This document shows positions 34,650 to 44,055 of a DNA stretch of 64,000 bases, piece after piece. This stretch comes from Shinella zoogloeoides. GTDB taxonomy: Bacteria > Pseudomonadota > Alphaproteobacteria > Rhizobiales > Rhizobiaceae. The notes below the pieces were generated by a model. The model saw nothing but the letters and a program-made list of their open reading frames with translations. It was not told the origin of the DNA and did not search any database. Location of the stretch: the NCBI RefSeq assembly GCF_022682305.1, contig NZ_CP093528.1, forward strand, positions 2,245,501 through 2,309,500, given 5' to 3'. Made by a program: the position numbers and the translations under genes. Position 1 is the stretch's first letter; every line of letters starts with the position of its first letter.

Positions 34650-35270
34650 CTATCTGACGGCGGACGCGTCGAAACTGGTGAAGAGCCGGCGCAGCGCCTC
34701 CCCGCCCTCGGCCACTATATCGAAGCGGCGGCCGAAGCGCAGCCATTCCGAGCACAGCCCCTTGATGACCCAGCGCAGCATGGACGCGGCCGCGTGCGGG
34801 GTCCAGGCCGCGCAAAGCCGGCCCTGCCGCTGCGCCCTGGCGAAGGCCGCCTCCAGCGTCTGCATATGCTCGTCGTCGATATCGTTCTGGCGCTCGGAGA
34901 TGCGGGCGAATTCGCCCGTCGCATCGCAGCGCAGAAGGATCGTCAGGATGCGCTGGCGGTGCTCGTCCGCCGCCAGAAGCTCGATCCATTGCCTGCCGAC
35001 CCGTTCGAGAAGGCCGAACACATCGACATTCTCCGCCTCCAGCTCGCGGGCGATCAGGTCTTCCTGCGGCAGGGGCAGCGAGTCGGAGAGTTCCAGCACC
35101 AGGTCCGCCCGGTTGGCGAAGTGCCAGTAGATGGCGCCGCGGGTCACCCCCGCGGCGCGCGCCACATCCTCCATCGAGGCATGGGCGACGCCTTTTTCGT
35201 AGAAGACCTTTTCCGCCGCCAGCAGGATCTGCTGGCGGGTTTCCTTGGCCTCCGCCTTGGTCCGGCGCAT
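34650..35270 (-). CDS. TetR/AcrR family repressor of the adjacent efflux operon
   Basis: The 206-aa protein has the TetR HTH at the N-terminus (TRQQILLAAEKVFYEKGVAH, then MEDVARAAGVTRGAIYWHF) and a helical ligand-binding domain. It lies 6 bp after the RND pump gene on the same strand, so it is the third gene of an adaptor-pump-regulator operon. By position it should bind the 24-bp palindrome in the operon promoter (39789-39812), repress it, and release on drug binding. From memory the order equals smeA-smeB-smeR of S. meliloti. Confidence 0.9.
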   Translation of the reverse strand: MRRTKAEAKETRQQILLAAEKVFYEKGVAHASMEDVARAAGVTRGAIYWHFANRADLVLELSDSLPLPQEDLIARELEAENVDVFGLLERVGRQWIELLAADEHRQRILTILLRCDATGEFARISERQNDIDDEHMQTLEAAFARAQRQGRLCAAWTPHAAASMLRWVIKGLCSEWLRFGRRFDIVAEGGEALRRLFTSFDASAVR

Positions 35271-35276
35271 GGCGGC

Positions 35277-38200
35277 TTACTCTGCCGGGCTTGCAGCCGG
35301 AACCGGCTCCTCCTTCTTCTTCCCGTAGCCGACGAGCTTCATCACGAAGACGAAGAAGACCGGCACGAAGAAGATGGCGAGCACGGTGGCGGTGATCATG
35401 CCGCCCATCACGCCGGTGCCGATGGCGCGCTGGCTGCCCGAGCTTGCGCCCGTGGCGATGGCGAGCGGCAGGACGCCGAGCGTGAAGGCGAGCGATGTCA
35501 TCAGGATCGGGCGGAAGCGCAGGTGGCAGGCCTCGACGGTCGCGTCGATCAGCGACCGGCCCTGCGACATCAGCTCCTTGGCGAACTCGATGATCAGGAT
35601 CGCGTTCTTCGCAGAAAGGCCGATGATCGCGATGAGACCTACCTTGAAGTACACGTCGTTCGACATGTCGCGCAGCGTCACCGCGACGACCGCGCCGATC
35701 ACCCCGAGCGGCACCACGAGGATGACCGCGAAGGGAATGGACCAGCTCTCGTAGAGCGCCGCAAGGCACAGGAACACCAGGAGGATCGACAGGCCGATCA
35801 GGATCGGGGCCTGCGAGCCGGACTGGATTTCCTGCAACGACTGGCCCGTCCACTCATAGCCGAAGCCCGGCGGAAGCTGGGCCGCGAGCCGCTCCATCTC
35901 GGTGATCGCGTCACCGGTGGAGAAGCCCGGCTTGGTGTCGCCGCTGATGCGGATGGACGGATAGCCGTTGTAGCCCACGGTCTGCGTCGGCGCCTTCACC
36001 CATTCGGCAGTCGCGAAGGCCGAGATCGGCACCATGCCGCCCTTGGCGTTGCGGACGTTGAGGTTGAGGAGGTCGGCGACCTGCATGCGCTCGCCCTGAT
36101 CCGCCTGAACCGTCACGCGCTGCATGCGCCCGGAGTTCGGGAAGTCGTTGACATAGGTCGAACCGAGATTGGTCGAGATCGTCGAGTTGATGTCGGCGAA
36201 GGTCACGCCGAAGGTGTTGGCCTCCTCGCGGTCGATCACGATGTTGACCTGCGCCGCATCCGGCATGCCGTCGAAGCGCACGCCCGTGACGACGTTGCTC
36301 TGCGCGGCAAGGCCGAGAAGCTGGTCGCGCGCGGCGGCAAGCGCCTCGGCGCCGAGGCCGGCGCGGTCCTGCAGCCGGAAGGAGAAGCCGCCCGTCGTGC
36401 CGAGGCCCTGGATCGGCGGCGGCGACAGCGCGAAGCTGATCGCGTCCTTGATCTGGCTCATCGCCATAGTGGCCCGGCCGGCAATCGCCTGCGCGGCGTG
36501 TTCCGGCCCGCGCTCGCTCCAGTCCTTCAGCGTCACGAAGGCAAGGCCCGCGTTCTGACCTGCGCCGAAGAAGGAGAAGCCGTTGATGCCGACGATGGTG
36601 TCGACGGCCGGCTCCTGGCCGAAGATCTTCTCGGTCTGCGTGAGGACCTCGTCCGTGCGGTGGCCGGTCGCTTCCGAGGGAAGCTGCATCATGACAATCA
36701 CGAAGCCCTGGTCCTCGTCCGGCAGGAAGGAGGTCGGCAGCTTCACGAACATGTAGCCGAGGCCCGCCAGGATCGCGAGATAGATCACCATCACGCGGCC
36801 GGTGCGGCGCACGAGCCAGCCGACGCTGCCGCTATAGGCCCGAGACGTCCTGTCGAAGCCGCGGTTGAACCAGCCGAAGAAGCCGCGCTTGGCGTGATGA
36901 TGCCCCTTGGGAACCTGCTTCAGGAAGCTGCCGGCAAGCGCCGGGGTCAGCGACAGGGCGAGGAAGGCCGAGAACAGGATCGAGACGACCATGGTCAGCG
37001 AGAACTGCTGGTAGATGACGCCAACCGCGCCGGGGAAGAAGGCCATCGGAATGAACACCGAGGCGAGCACCAGCGTGATGCCGATGACGGCGCCGGTGAT
37101 CTGCTTCATCGCCTTGCGGGTCGCTTCCTTCGGCGGCAGCCCCTCTTCCGACATGATGCGCTCGACGTTCTCCACGACGATGATCGCGTCGTCCACGAGA
37201 ATGCCGATGGCGAGCACCATGGCGAACATGGTGAGCACGTTGATCGAGAAGCCCATGGCATACATGACGGCGCAAGTGCCGAGCAACGCGACGGGCACGA
37301 CGAGCGTCGGGATGATCGTGTAGCGGATGTTCTGCAGGAACAGGAACATCACGAGGAACACGAGGCCGACGGCTTCGAGCAGCGTGTGCAGCACCTTCTC
37401 GATGGACACCTTCACGAAGGGCGAGGTGTCGTAGGGGATCGAGTATTCGAGGCCCGGCGGGAAGAACCGCGACAGCTCGTCCATACGCGCCTTGATCGCC
37501 GCGGAGGTCTCCATGGCGTTGCCGGTCGGGGAAAGCTGCACGCCGATGGCGGCGGACGGCTGACCATTGAGGCGGGTCGAGAACGAATAGGTCTCGCCGC
37601 CCACTTCGACACGCGCGACGTCGCGCAGGCGCACGGCCGAGCCGTCCGCATTGGCGCGCAGCACGATGGCGCCGAACTCTTCCGGCGTCGTGAGCTGGCC
37701 CTTGATGTTGACGGGCGCGGCGATCTGCTGGGTGATCGGGTTCGGCTGGGCGCCGATGCTGCCGGCCGCGATCTGCGCGTTCTGCGCCTGCACGGCGGCG
37801 GTCACGTCGGCCGCGGTGAGATTCAGGCCGAGCATCTTGGCCGGATCGAGCCAGACGCGCATGGAGCGCTGGGTGGCGAAGAGCTGCGCGCGGCCGACGC
37901 CGGGCACGCGCTGGATCTCCGACAGGATGTTGCGGTTGAGATAGTCGCCGAGGCCGATGGCGTCCATGGAGCCGTCGGTGGAGGTGAGCGAGACGATCAG
38001 CAGGAAGCCGGAACCGGCCTCCTCGACCTGCACGCCCTGGCGGCGAACCGAGTCGGGAAGGCGCGGTTCGACGCGGCTGATGCGGTTCTGCACGTCGACC
38101 GAAGCCTGGCTCGGATCGGTGCCCGGCGCGAAGGTGATGTTGATTTCGGCCGAACCCGAGGCGCTCGAGGTCGATTCGAAATAGAGCATGCCCTCGACGC

Positions 38201-38411
38201 CGTTCAGCTCATCCTCGATGAGCTTGGTGACGCTCTGGTAGGTGTCCTGCGAGGACGCGCCCGCATAGGACGTCGAGACCGAAATCTGCGGCGGGGCGAC
38301 GTCCGGATACTGCGCGATCGGCAGCAGAGGGATGGAGATGATGCCGGCGATCATGATGAAGATCGCGACGACCCAGGCGAAAATCGGCCTGTCGATGAAG
38401 AAACTGGGCAT
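35277..38411 (-). CDS. RND multidrug efflux permease (AcrB/MexB/SmeB-like)
   Basis: This 1044-aa inner-membrane pump is of the classical HAE1 type. It begins MPSFFIDRPIFAWVVAIFIM and shows family motifs: AQYPDVAPPQISVSTSYAGA, GILVDDAIIVVENVERIMSE with the paired Asp of the proton relay, FFPGAVGVIYQQFSLT, and the repeat-half motif GLSAKNAILIIEFAKEL. It is much closer to AcrB than the other RND pump in this window (20763-23924). It follows the lipoprotein adaptor gene after 11 bp and precedes the TetR gene after 6 bp. An outer-membrane channel must come from elsewhere. Confidence 0.95.
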   Translation of the reverse strand: MPSFFIDRPIFAWVVAIFIMIAGIISIPLLPIAQYPDVAPPQISVSTSYAGASSQDTYQSVTKLIEDELNGVEGMLYFESTSSASGSAEINITFAPGTDPSQASVDVQNRISRVEPRLPDSVRRQGVQVEEAGSGFLLIVSLTSTDGSMDAIGLGDYLNRNILSEIQRVPGVGRAQLFATQRSMRVWLDPAKMLGLNLTAADVTAAVQAQNAQIAAGSIGAQPNPITQQIAAPVNIKGQLTTPEEFGAIVLRANADGSAVRLRDVARVEVGGETYSFSTRLNGQPSAAIGVQLSPTGNAMETSAAIKARMDELSRFFPPGLEYSIPYDTSPFVKVSIEKVLHTLLEAVGLVFLVMFLFLQNIRYTIIPTLVVPVALLGTCAVMYAMGFSINVLTMFAMVLAIGILVDDAIIVVENVERIMSEEGLPPKEATRKAMKQITGAVIGITLVLASVFIPMAFFPGAVGVIYQQFSLTMVVSILFSAFLALSLTPALAGSFLKQVPKGHHHAKRGFFGWFNRGFDRTSRAYSGSVGWLVRRTGRVMVIYLAILAGLGYMFVKLPTSFLPDEDQGFVIVMMQLPSEATGHRTDEVLTQTEKIFGQEPAVDTIVGINGFSFFGAGQNAGLAFVTLKDWSERGPEHAAQAIAGRATMAMSQIKDAISFALSPPPIQGLGTTGGFSFRLQDRAGLGAEALAAARDQLLGLAAQSNVVTGVRFDGMPDAAQVNIVIDREEANTFGVTFADINSTISTNLGSTYVNDFPNSGRMQRVTVQADQGERMQVADLLNLNVRNAKGGMVPISAFATAEWVKAPTQTVGYNGYPSIRISGDTKPGFSTGDAITEMERLAAQLPPGFGYEWTGQSLQEIQSGSQAPILIGLSILLVFLCLAALYESWSIPFAVILVVPLGVIGAVVAVTLRDMSNDVYFKVGLIAIIGLSAKNAILIIEFAKELMSQGRSLIDATVEACHLRFRPILMTSLAFTLGVLPLAIATGASSGSQRAIGTGVMGGMITATVLAIFFVPVFFVFVMKLVGYGKKKEEPVPAASPAE

Positions 38412-38422
38412 CGTCCGGATCC

Positions 38423-39703
38423 TTACTTCGCCTGCTCGGTCGTGGCGGCATCGCCGCCTTCGGCCTTGCCGGCTTCGTCGGCCTTGGCCTCGCCTGCCTT
38501 GGGTTCATCTGTCTTGGCTTCATCGGCCTTGGCCTCGCCGCCCTGCTTGGCGGCATTGGCGACGGCGTTCGGGTCCCATTCGGAGGGAACGACCTCGCCG
38601 CCCGGCTGGACCTTCTGGAAGCCCTCGACGATGATCTTCTCGCCGTCCTTCAGGCCGTCGGTGATCACCCAGCGGGTGCCGGCGGCGCGGCCGACATGTA
38701 CCGGACGGGGACCCGCCTTGTTGTCGGCGGAGACCACATAGACCAGCGCGCTGCCCGACGCATCGCGCTGGACGGCCTGCTGCGGAACGAGGACCGCGCC
38801 CTTCTCGACGCCCTGCTCGACCTGCACGCGCACATACATGCCCGGCAGAAGGTCGCCTTCCGGGTTCGGGAATTCGCCGCGCAGCGTCACCTGGCCGGTC
38901 GATTCGTCGACGGCGGCTTCCGAGAACAGGAGCTTGCCCGGATGCGGGTAAGCGGAACCATCGTCGAGGAACAGCTTGACGTCGGCCGAATTGTTGTCGG
39001 CCATCAGCGCACCGTCCTTCAGCGCCTTGCGCAGGCGGATAAGGTCCGTCGCCGACTGGGTGAAGTCGGCATAGACCGGGTCGAGTTGCTGGATCGTGGC
39101 GAGGTTTTCCGTGCCGTTGGTGGAAACCAGCGCACCCTCGGTGATGAGCGCGCGGCCGATGCGGCCGCTGATCGGCGCCTTCACCTCGGTATATTCGAGG
39201 TTGAGCTTGGCCGTCGCAAGGCCGGCCTGGGCAATGGCGACGTCGGCGTCGGCCTGCGCCAGCTTGGCGATGGCGTCGTCATAAGCCTGCGCGGAGGCGA
39301 CGTTCGACTTCTTGAGCTGCTCCTGGCGCACGGTGTCGTTCTTCGCCTGGGCCTGGACGGCCTCAGCGCGGCGCAGCGTCGCCTCGGCGCTGTCGACCTG
39401 CACCTGGAACGGCGCGGGATCGATGCGGTAGAGCACATCGCCTTCTTTGACCAGCGAGCCTTGCTCGAAGACCCGGTCGACGACGATGCCCGAGGCCCGC
39501 GGGCGGACTTCGGCGGTACGGGTCGCGGCAATGCGCCCCGGCAGCTCGTTGGTGATCGGCACGTCCTCGGCCTTCACCGTGAGAACGGCCACCTGCGGCG
39601 GCGGAAAGGCGAAACCCTCCTGCGGAGCCTGCTCTTCCTTGCAGCCCGAAAGGGTCAAGAGGGCGCCAAGGGTCGCAATCGAAATCGGTCTCGTGAAACG
39701 CAT
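38423..39703 (-). CDS. RND efflux adaptor lipoprotein (AcrA/SmeA-like)
   Basis: The 426-aa periplasmic adaptor has a lipoprotein signal with lipobox LTLSGC (Cys near residue 21), then the AcrA fold: ITNELPGRIAATRTAEVRPR, the lipoyl half-motif GSLVKEGDVLYRIDPAPFQV, a coiled-coil hairpin and APISGRIGRALITEGALVS. The last 45 residues are an Ala/Lys/Glu-rich repeat (AKADEAKTDEPKAGEAKADE), likely disordered and unusual in length. ATG 39703 follows GGAAGAACCC; upstream in-frame codons would break the signal peptide. It is the first gene of the pump operon. Confidence 0.92.
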   Translation of the reverse strand: MRFTRPISIATLGALLTLSGCKEEQAPQEGFAFPPPQVAVLTVKAEDVPITNELPGRIAATRTAEVRPRASGIVVDRVFEQGSLVKEGDVLYRIDPAPFQVQVDSAEATLRRAEAVQAQAKNDTVRQEQLKKSNVASAQAYDDAIAKLAQADADVAIAQAGLATAKLNLEYTEVKAPISGRIGRALITEGALVSTNGTENLATIQQLDPVYADFTQSATDLIRLRKALKDGALMADNNSADVKLFLDDGSAYPHPGKLLFSEAAVDESTGQVTLRGEFPNPEGDLLPGMYVRVQVEQGVEKGAVLVPQQAVQRDASGSALVYVVSADNKAGPRPVHVGRAAGTRWVITDGLKDGEKIIVEGFQKVQPGGEVVPSEWDPNAVANAAKQGGEAKADEAKTDEPKAGEAKADEAGKAEGGDAATTEQAK

Positions 39704-39788
39704 GGGTTCTTCCATAAGCGGCGCCGGCAACGGGGCGGCAGGGTGCTGAAAACGAATAGATGCGGTGGCCGCAGGGCCACCGCATCGC

Positions 39789-39812
39789 AACATACAAACA
39801 GGGCTGTATGTT
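39789..39812. promoter_or_regulatory. 24-bp palindrome, probable TetR-type operator of the efflux operon
   Basis: The arms AACATACA (39789-39796) and TGTATGTT (39805-39812) are perfect, with an 8-bp spacer. Total length and the ACATACA core recall the AcrR operator of E. coli. It lies 86 bp before the adaptor start. On the transcribed strand a TTGTCA near 39,826-39,831 could be the -35, so the palindrome would cover the core promoter. Confidence 0.75.
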
Positions 39813-39892
39813 AGTTTCTGACGTTTGACAATCGTAGATCACGGCGGAAGAAGCCGCAATCCTCCCCTTTCACGGACTTGTGATGAGGGGCC

Positions 39893-40894
<1,002 letters not shown>

Positions 40895-40905
40895 CTTTTA
40901 TCCCC

Positions 40906-41958
40906 CTAGAGCTTGACCGTCTGGCCGGTTCTGACACTTTCATCGGCCGCCAGGCATATCCTCAGCGACTGCACCGCATCGTCCATGTGCCGCGAGAGAT
41001 CGATGTCCTCGCGGATGGCCTTCAGCACGAAGGCCTGTTCCCGGTCGCACAGTTCCTGGTGGCCGGGTTCGCCCGCCATCTTCAGGTCCTCGTCCGGCGA
41101 CAGGAACTTGCCGTCCGGGCCGGTCGCCGCGTTGTGAACGCGGATGACCGCCGTCTTGGTATGCGTGTCGATGTCGTCCGACTTCGCGTTCGGGTCCATG
41201 ACGATGGAGACCGAGCCGTTCGGCGACATGACGTCCTTCACGAAGAAGGCCGTTTCGGAGATCATCGGACCCCAGCCCGCCTCGTACCAGCCGAGCGAAC
41301 CGTCGTCGAAGAGCACCTGGAGGTGGCCGTAGTTGTACATGTCCGGCTTGATCTCGTTGGAGAGGCGCAGGCCCATGCCGCGCACCTCGACCGGCTTGGC
41401 GTCGGTGATCTGGCACATCACGTCGAGATAGTGCACGCCGCAGTCGACGATCGGCGGCGTCGTCTGCATCAGCGCCTTGTGGGTCGCCCAGGTCGGCCCG
41501 CTCGACTGCTGGTTCAGGTTCATGCGGAAGACGTAGGGGCCGCCCAGCTTGCGCGCTTCCGCGATCAGGCGGATCCACGAGGGATGGTGGCGCAGGATAT
41601 AGCCGACGACCAGCTTGCGGCTGTTCGCCCGGGCACAGGCCACGACGCGCTCGGCATCCGCCACCGTCGTTGCCAGCGGCTTTTCGAGGAACACATGCGC
41701 CCCGGCCTCCATGGCCGCGATGGCATATTCGGCATGGCTGTCGGAGTAGGTGTTGACCGAGCAGAGCTCGGGCTTCAGTTCCTTCAGCGCTTCATGGAAG
41801 GACGGATGGATCTCGTAGCCTTCCAGCCCGGCCGGAACCGGAACCTTCGAGCGGTTGACGAGGCCGATGATCTCGAAACCGGGATTCTCGTGATAGGCGA
41901 GCGCATGGCTCCTGCCCATGTTGCCGAGACCGGCGGAAAGAACACGGATGGGGGTCAT
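40906..41958 (-). CDS. Gfo/Idh/MocA family oxidoreductase
   Basis: The 350-aa NAD(P)-dependent sugar oxidoreductase starts with a Rossmann motif (VLSAGLGNMGRSHALAYHEN) and has the family signature EKPLATTVADAERV, where the Lys is catalytic, plus a C-terminal alpha/beta domain with DCGVHYLDVM. Substrates of this family are sugars or their oxidised forms; which one is used here is unknown. ATG 41958 is chosen because the Rossmann strand begins there; a longer frame to 42165 overlaps the permease. It is embedded between the permease and ATPase genes. Confidence 0.9.
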   Translation of the reverse strand: MTPIRVLSAGLGNMGRSHALAYHENPGFEIIGLVNRSKVPVPAGLEGYEIHPSFHEALKELKPELCSVNTYSDSHAEYAIAAMEAGAHVFLEKPLATTVADAERVVACARANSRKLVVGYILRHHPSWIRLIAEARKLGGPYVFRMNLNQQSSGPTWATHKALMQTTPPIVDCGVHYLDVMCQITDAKPVEVRGMGLRLSNEIKPDMYNYGHLQVLFDDGSLGWYEAGWGPMISETAFFVKDVMSPNGSVSIVMDPNAKSDDIDTHTKTAVIRVHNAATGPDGKFLSPDEDLKMAGEPGHQELCDREQAFVLKAIREDIDLSRHMDDAVQSLRICLAADESVRTGQTVKL

Positions 41959-41966
41959 TGCAGAAC

Positions 41967-42806
41967 TCACTTTACAGCTCCCGAGGTGATGCCGCGGATC
42001 AACTGCCGCGAGAAGATGAAGTAGAGGATCAGGACCGGCAGGATTGCGAGCGACAGGGCGGCGAGCACGGCGTTCCAGTTGGTCACGAACTGGCCGATGA
42101 ATATCTGCGAGCCGAGCGTCACCGTCTTGGTCGCCTCGCTCGGGGCCAGGATCAGCGGGAACCACAGGTCGTTCCAGATCGGGATCATGGTGAAGACCGC
42201 GACCGTCGCCATGGCCGGGCGCACCAGCGGCAGCACGAGGCGGAAGAAGATCGAGTATTCCGAAAGCCCGTCGATGCGGCCGGCATTCTTCAGGTCATCG
42301 GAGACGGTCCGCATGAATTCCGACAGGATGAAGACGGCGAGCGGGATGCCCTGCGCGGTATAGACCAGGATAAGCGCCGTCAGCGTGTTGACGAGACCCG
42401 TCGCCACCATGCCCTGCAGGATCGCGACCGTGCCGAGACGGATCGGGATCATGATGCCGATGGCGAGGTAGAGGCCCATCAGCGTGTTGCCGCGGAAGCG
42501 GTATTCGGAGAGGGCGAAGGCGGCCATGGCCCCGAACAGCAGAACCAGCGCGATGGAGGCCACCGTGACGATGAAGCTGTTCTGGAAATAGGTCGTGAAG
42601 TCGCCCTGCCCCAGCACCGTCGTATAGCCGACGAGGTCGAAGGTCGCGGGGGTCGGAAGCTGCATCGGGTTGCGGAAGATCGCGTTGCGATCCTTCATCG
42701 AGTTGATCAGCGTCAGGAACACCGGGAAAACCGAGATCACCGCGTAGCTGATCAGCGCGATATGGACGAACGCCGTGCGGCTCAGCGAGTTACGTGCTTG
42801 AGACAT
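41967..42806 (-). CDS. ABC transporter permease (MalG-like)
   Basis: This 279-aa inner-membrane permease has about six helices (FVHIALISYAVISVFPVFLT first). The EAA loop that docks to the ATPase reads DDLKNAGRIDGLSEYSIFFR. It pairs with the MalF-like permease 15 bp upstream and precedes the oxidoreductase by 8 bp. It is part of the GlcNAc/MurNAc-type importer. Confidence 0.93.
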   Translation of the reverse strand: MSQARNSLSRTAFVHIALISYAVISVFPVFLTLINSMKDRNAIFRNPMQLPTPATFDLVGYTTVLGQGDFTTYFQNSFIVTVASIALVLLFGAMAAFALSEYRFRGNTLMGLYLAIGIMIPIRLGTVAILQGMVATGLVNTLTALILVYTAQGIPLAVFILSEFMRTVSDDLKNAGRIDGLSEYSIFFRLVLPLVRPAMATVAVFTMIPIWNDLWFPLILAPSEATKTVTLGSQIFIGQFVTNWNAVLAALSLAILPVLILYFIFSRQLIRGITSGAVK

Positions 42807-42821
42807 GTCAGGCTCTCCCGG

Positions 42822-43772
42822 TCAGAACTGGTAGCGGCGCATGCGCCGCTGGATGGCGAAGAGATAGAGCGATACGCCGGCGAGGATGATCAGGAACATC
42901 ACCGTCGCGATCGTCGCGCCCATCGAGCGGTCACCGAGCTGGAGCTGGAAACCGAAGAAGGTGCGATAGAGCAGCGTGCCGAGGATATCCGTCGACTTGT
43001 CCGGCCCGGCGAGCGCGCCCTGCACGGTGTAGACGAGGTCGAAGGCGTTGAAGTTGCCGACGAAGGTGAGGATCGAGATGATGCCGATGGCGGGCAGGAT
43101 CAGCGGCAGCTTGATCTTAAAGAACTGGCTCCAGCCGGTCACGCCGTCGCATTCGGCCGCCTCAACCACCTCTTCCGGGATGTTGAGCAGCGCGGCATAG
43201 ATCAGCATCATCGGAATGCCGACATATTGCCAGACCGAAATCAGCGACACGGCGATGAGCGCCGAGCCGGGCTTGCCGAGCCAGGGCGAGAACAGCGACT
43301 TCAGACCGACGAGATCCATGAGATAGGGCGAAACGCCCCAGATCGGCGAGAGGATCAGCTTCCAGATGAAGCCGACGATCACGAAGGACAGCAGCGTCGG
43401 CAGGAAGATCGCCGTGCGGTAGAACGAGGCGAAGCGCAGCTTGGGCAGCGACAGCATGGCGGCGAGCGCCACCCCGATCGGGTTCTGCACCAGCATGTGG
43501 ATCACGAAGAAGACGAAGTTGTTCTTCAGCGCGTTCCAGAAATCGGCGGCCCAGCGCTCGTCGCCGAACAGCACCTTGAAGTTGCCGAGGCCGACGAAGG
43601 TCGGCTGGCCGTCCACCGTGTTGAACAGCGAGAGGCGCAGCGTCTCGATGAGCGGCAGGATCATGACCGCCGAATAGACGATGAAGGCCGGCAGCAGGAA
43701 AATGCCGATATGCCAGCGCGTCGGGCGCTTGATCGGTTCCGCTGCAGCATGGGAAGAAGGTATGTCGCTCAT
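42822..43772 (-). CDS. ABC transporter permease (MalF-like)
   Basis: The 316-aa permease begins with a soluble lead of about 20 residues, then the first helix (HIGIFLLPAFIVYSAVMILP). The EAA docking loop is PEEVVEAAECDGVTGWSQFF. ATG 43772 is used because the upstream extension (to 43844) is unconserved-looking and Pro/Arg-rich. A 283-bp gap with two hairpins separates it from the solute-binding gene. Confidence 0.92.
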   Translation of the reverse strand: MSDIPSSHAAAEPIKRPTRWHIGIFLLPAFIVYSAVMILPLIETLRLSLFNTVDGQPTFVGLGNFKVLFGDERWAADFWNALKNNFVFFVIHMLVQNPIGVALAAMLSLPKLRFASFYRTAIFLPTLLSFVIVGFIWKLILSPIWGVSPYLMDLVGLKSLFSPWLGKPGSALIAVSLISVWQYVGIPMMLIYAALLNIPEEVVEAAECDGVTGWSQFFKIKLPLILPAIGIISILTFVGNFNAFDLVYTVQGALAGPDKSTDILGTLLYRTFFGFQLQLGDRSMGATIATVMFLIILAGVSLYLFAIQRRMRRYQF

Positions 43773-43971
43773 GGTGTGGCTGCCCCTCCGGTTATCGTTC
43801 GTTGAATCCGCATGCGCGAACGCCTTGCGCGGCGGCGGCCGCACATGACAAATCCAGCATACACATTAGTGACGGGGTCGCTCCCCGAATTTGCCTTTCG
43901 GCACCCTCTGTCCACCGGGACGCGAAGGGTCACGGCCAGCGCCTGCGATTTCGAGCCGCGCCGCCGGAAGC

Positions 43972-44024
43972 TCCTCCCCCCGAATTTTACGGGGGGAGGA
44001 CCGGAGCGGGACGCAGCCCGCTCC
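43972..44024 (-). promoter_or_regulatory. Two tandem hairpins after the solute-binding gene
   Basis: Hairpin 1 has perfect 11-bp arms (43972-43982 and 43990-44000) with a 7-nt loop. Hairpin 2 has 8-bp arms (44003-44010 and 44017-44024). Neither is followed by a T-run on the transcribed strand. Such structures behind a binding-protein gene typically protect its mRNA and partly attenuate read-through to the permease genes, which matches the need for excess binding protein. Confidence 0.65.
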
Positions 44025-44055
44025 TCAAGCAGAATTCAGCAGCCGAACGGCAGGC

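Noticed and set aside
34794..38741. 1315-codon plus-strand frame opposite the RND pump
   Set aside because: It is antisense to a clear AcrB-type gene. The translation is low-complexity (Asp, His, Arg, Gly rich) and has no start context.
41958..43805. 615-codon plus-strand frame opposite the two permeases
   Set aside because: The translation is dominated by Asp, His, Arg and Gln and is the complement of hydrophobic helices, so it is an antisense artefact.
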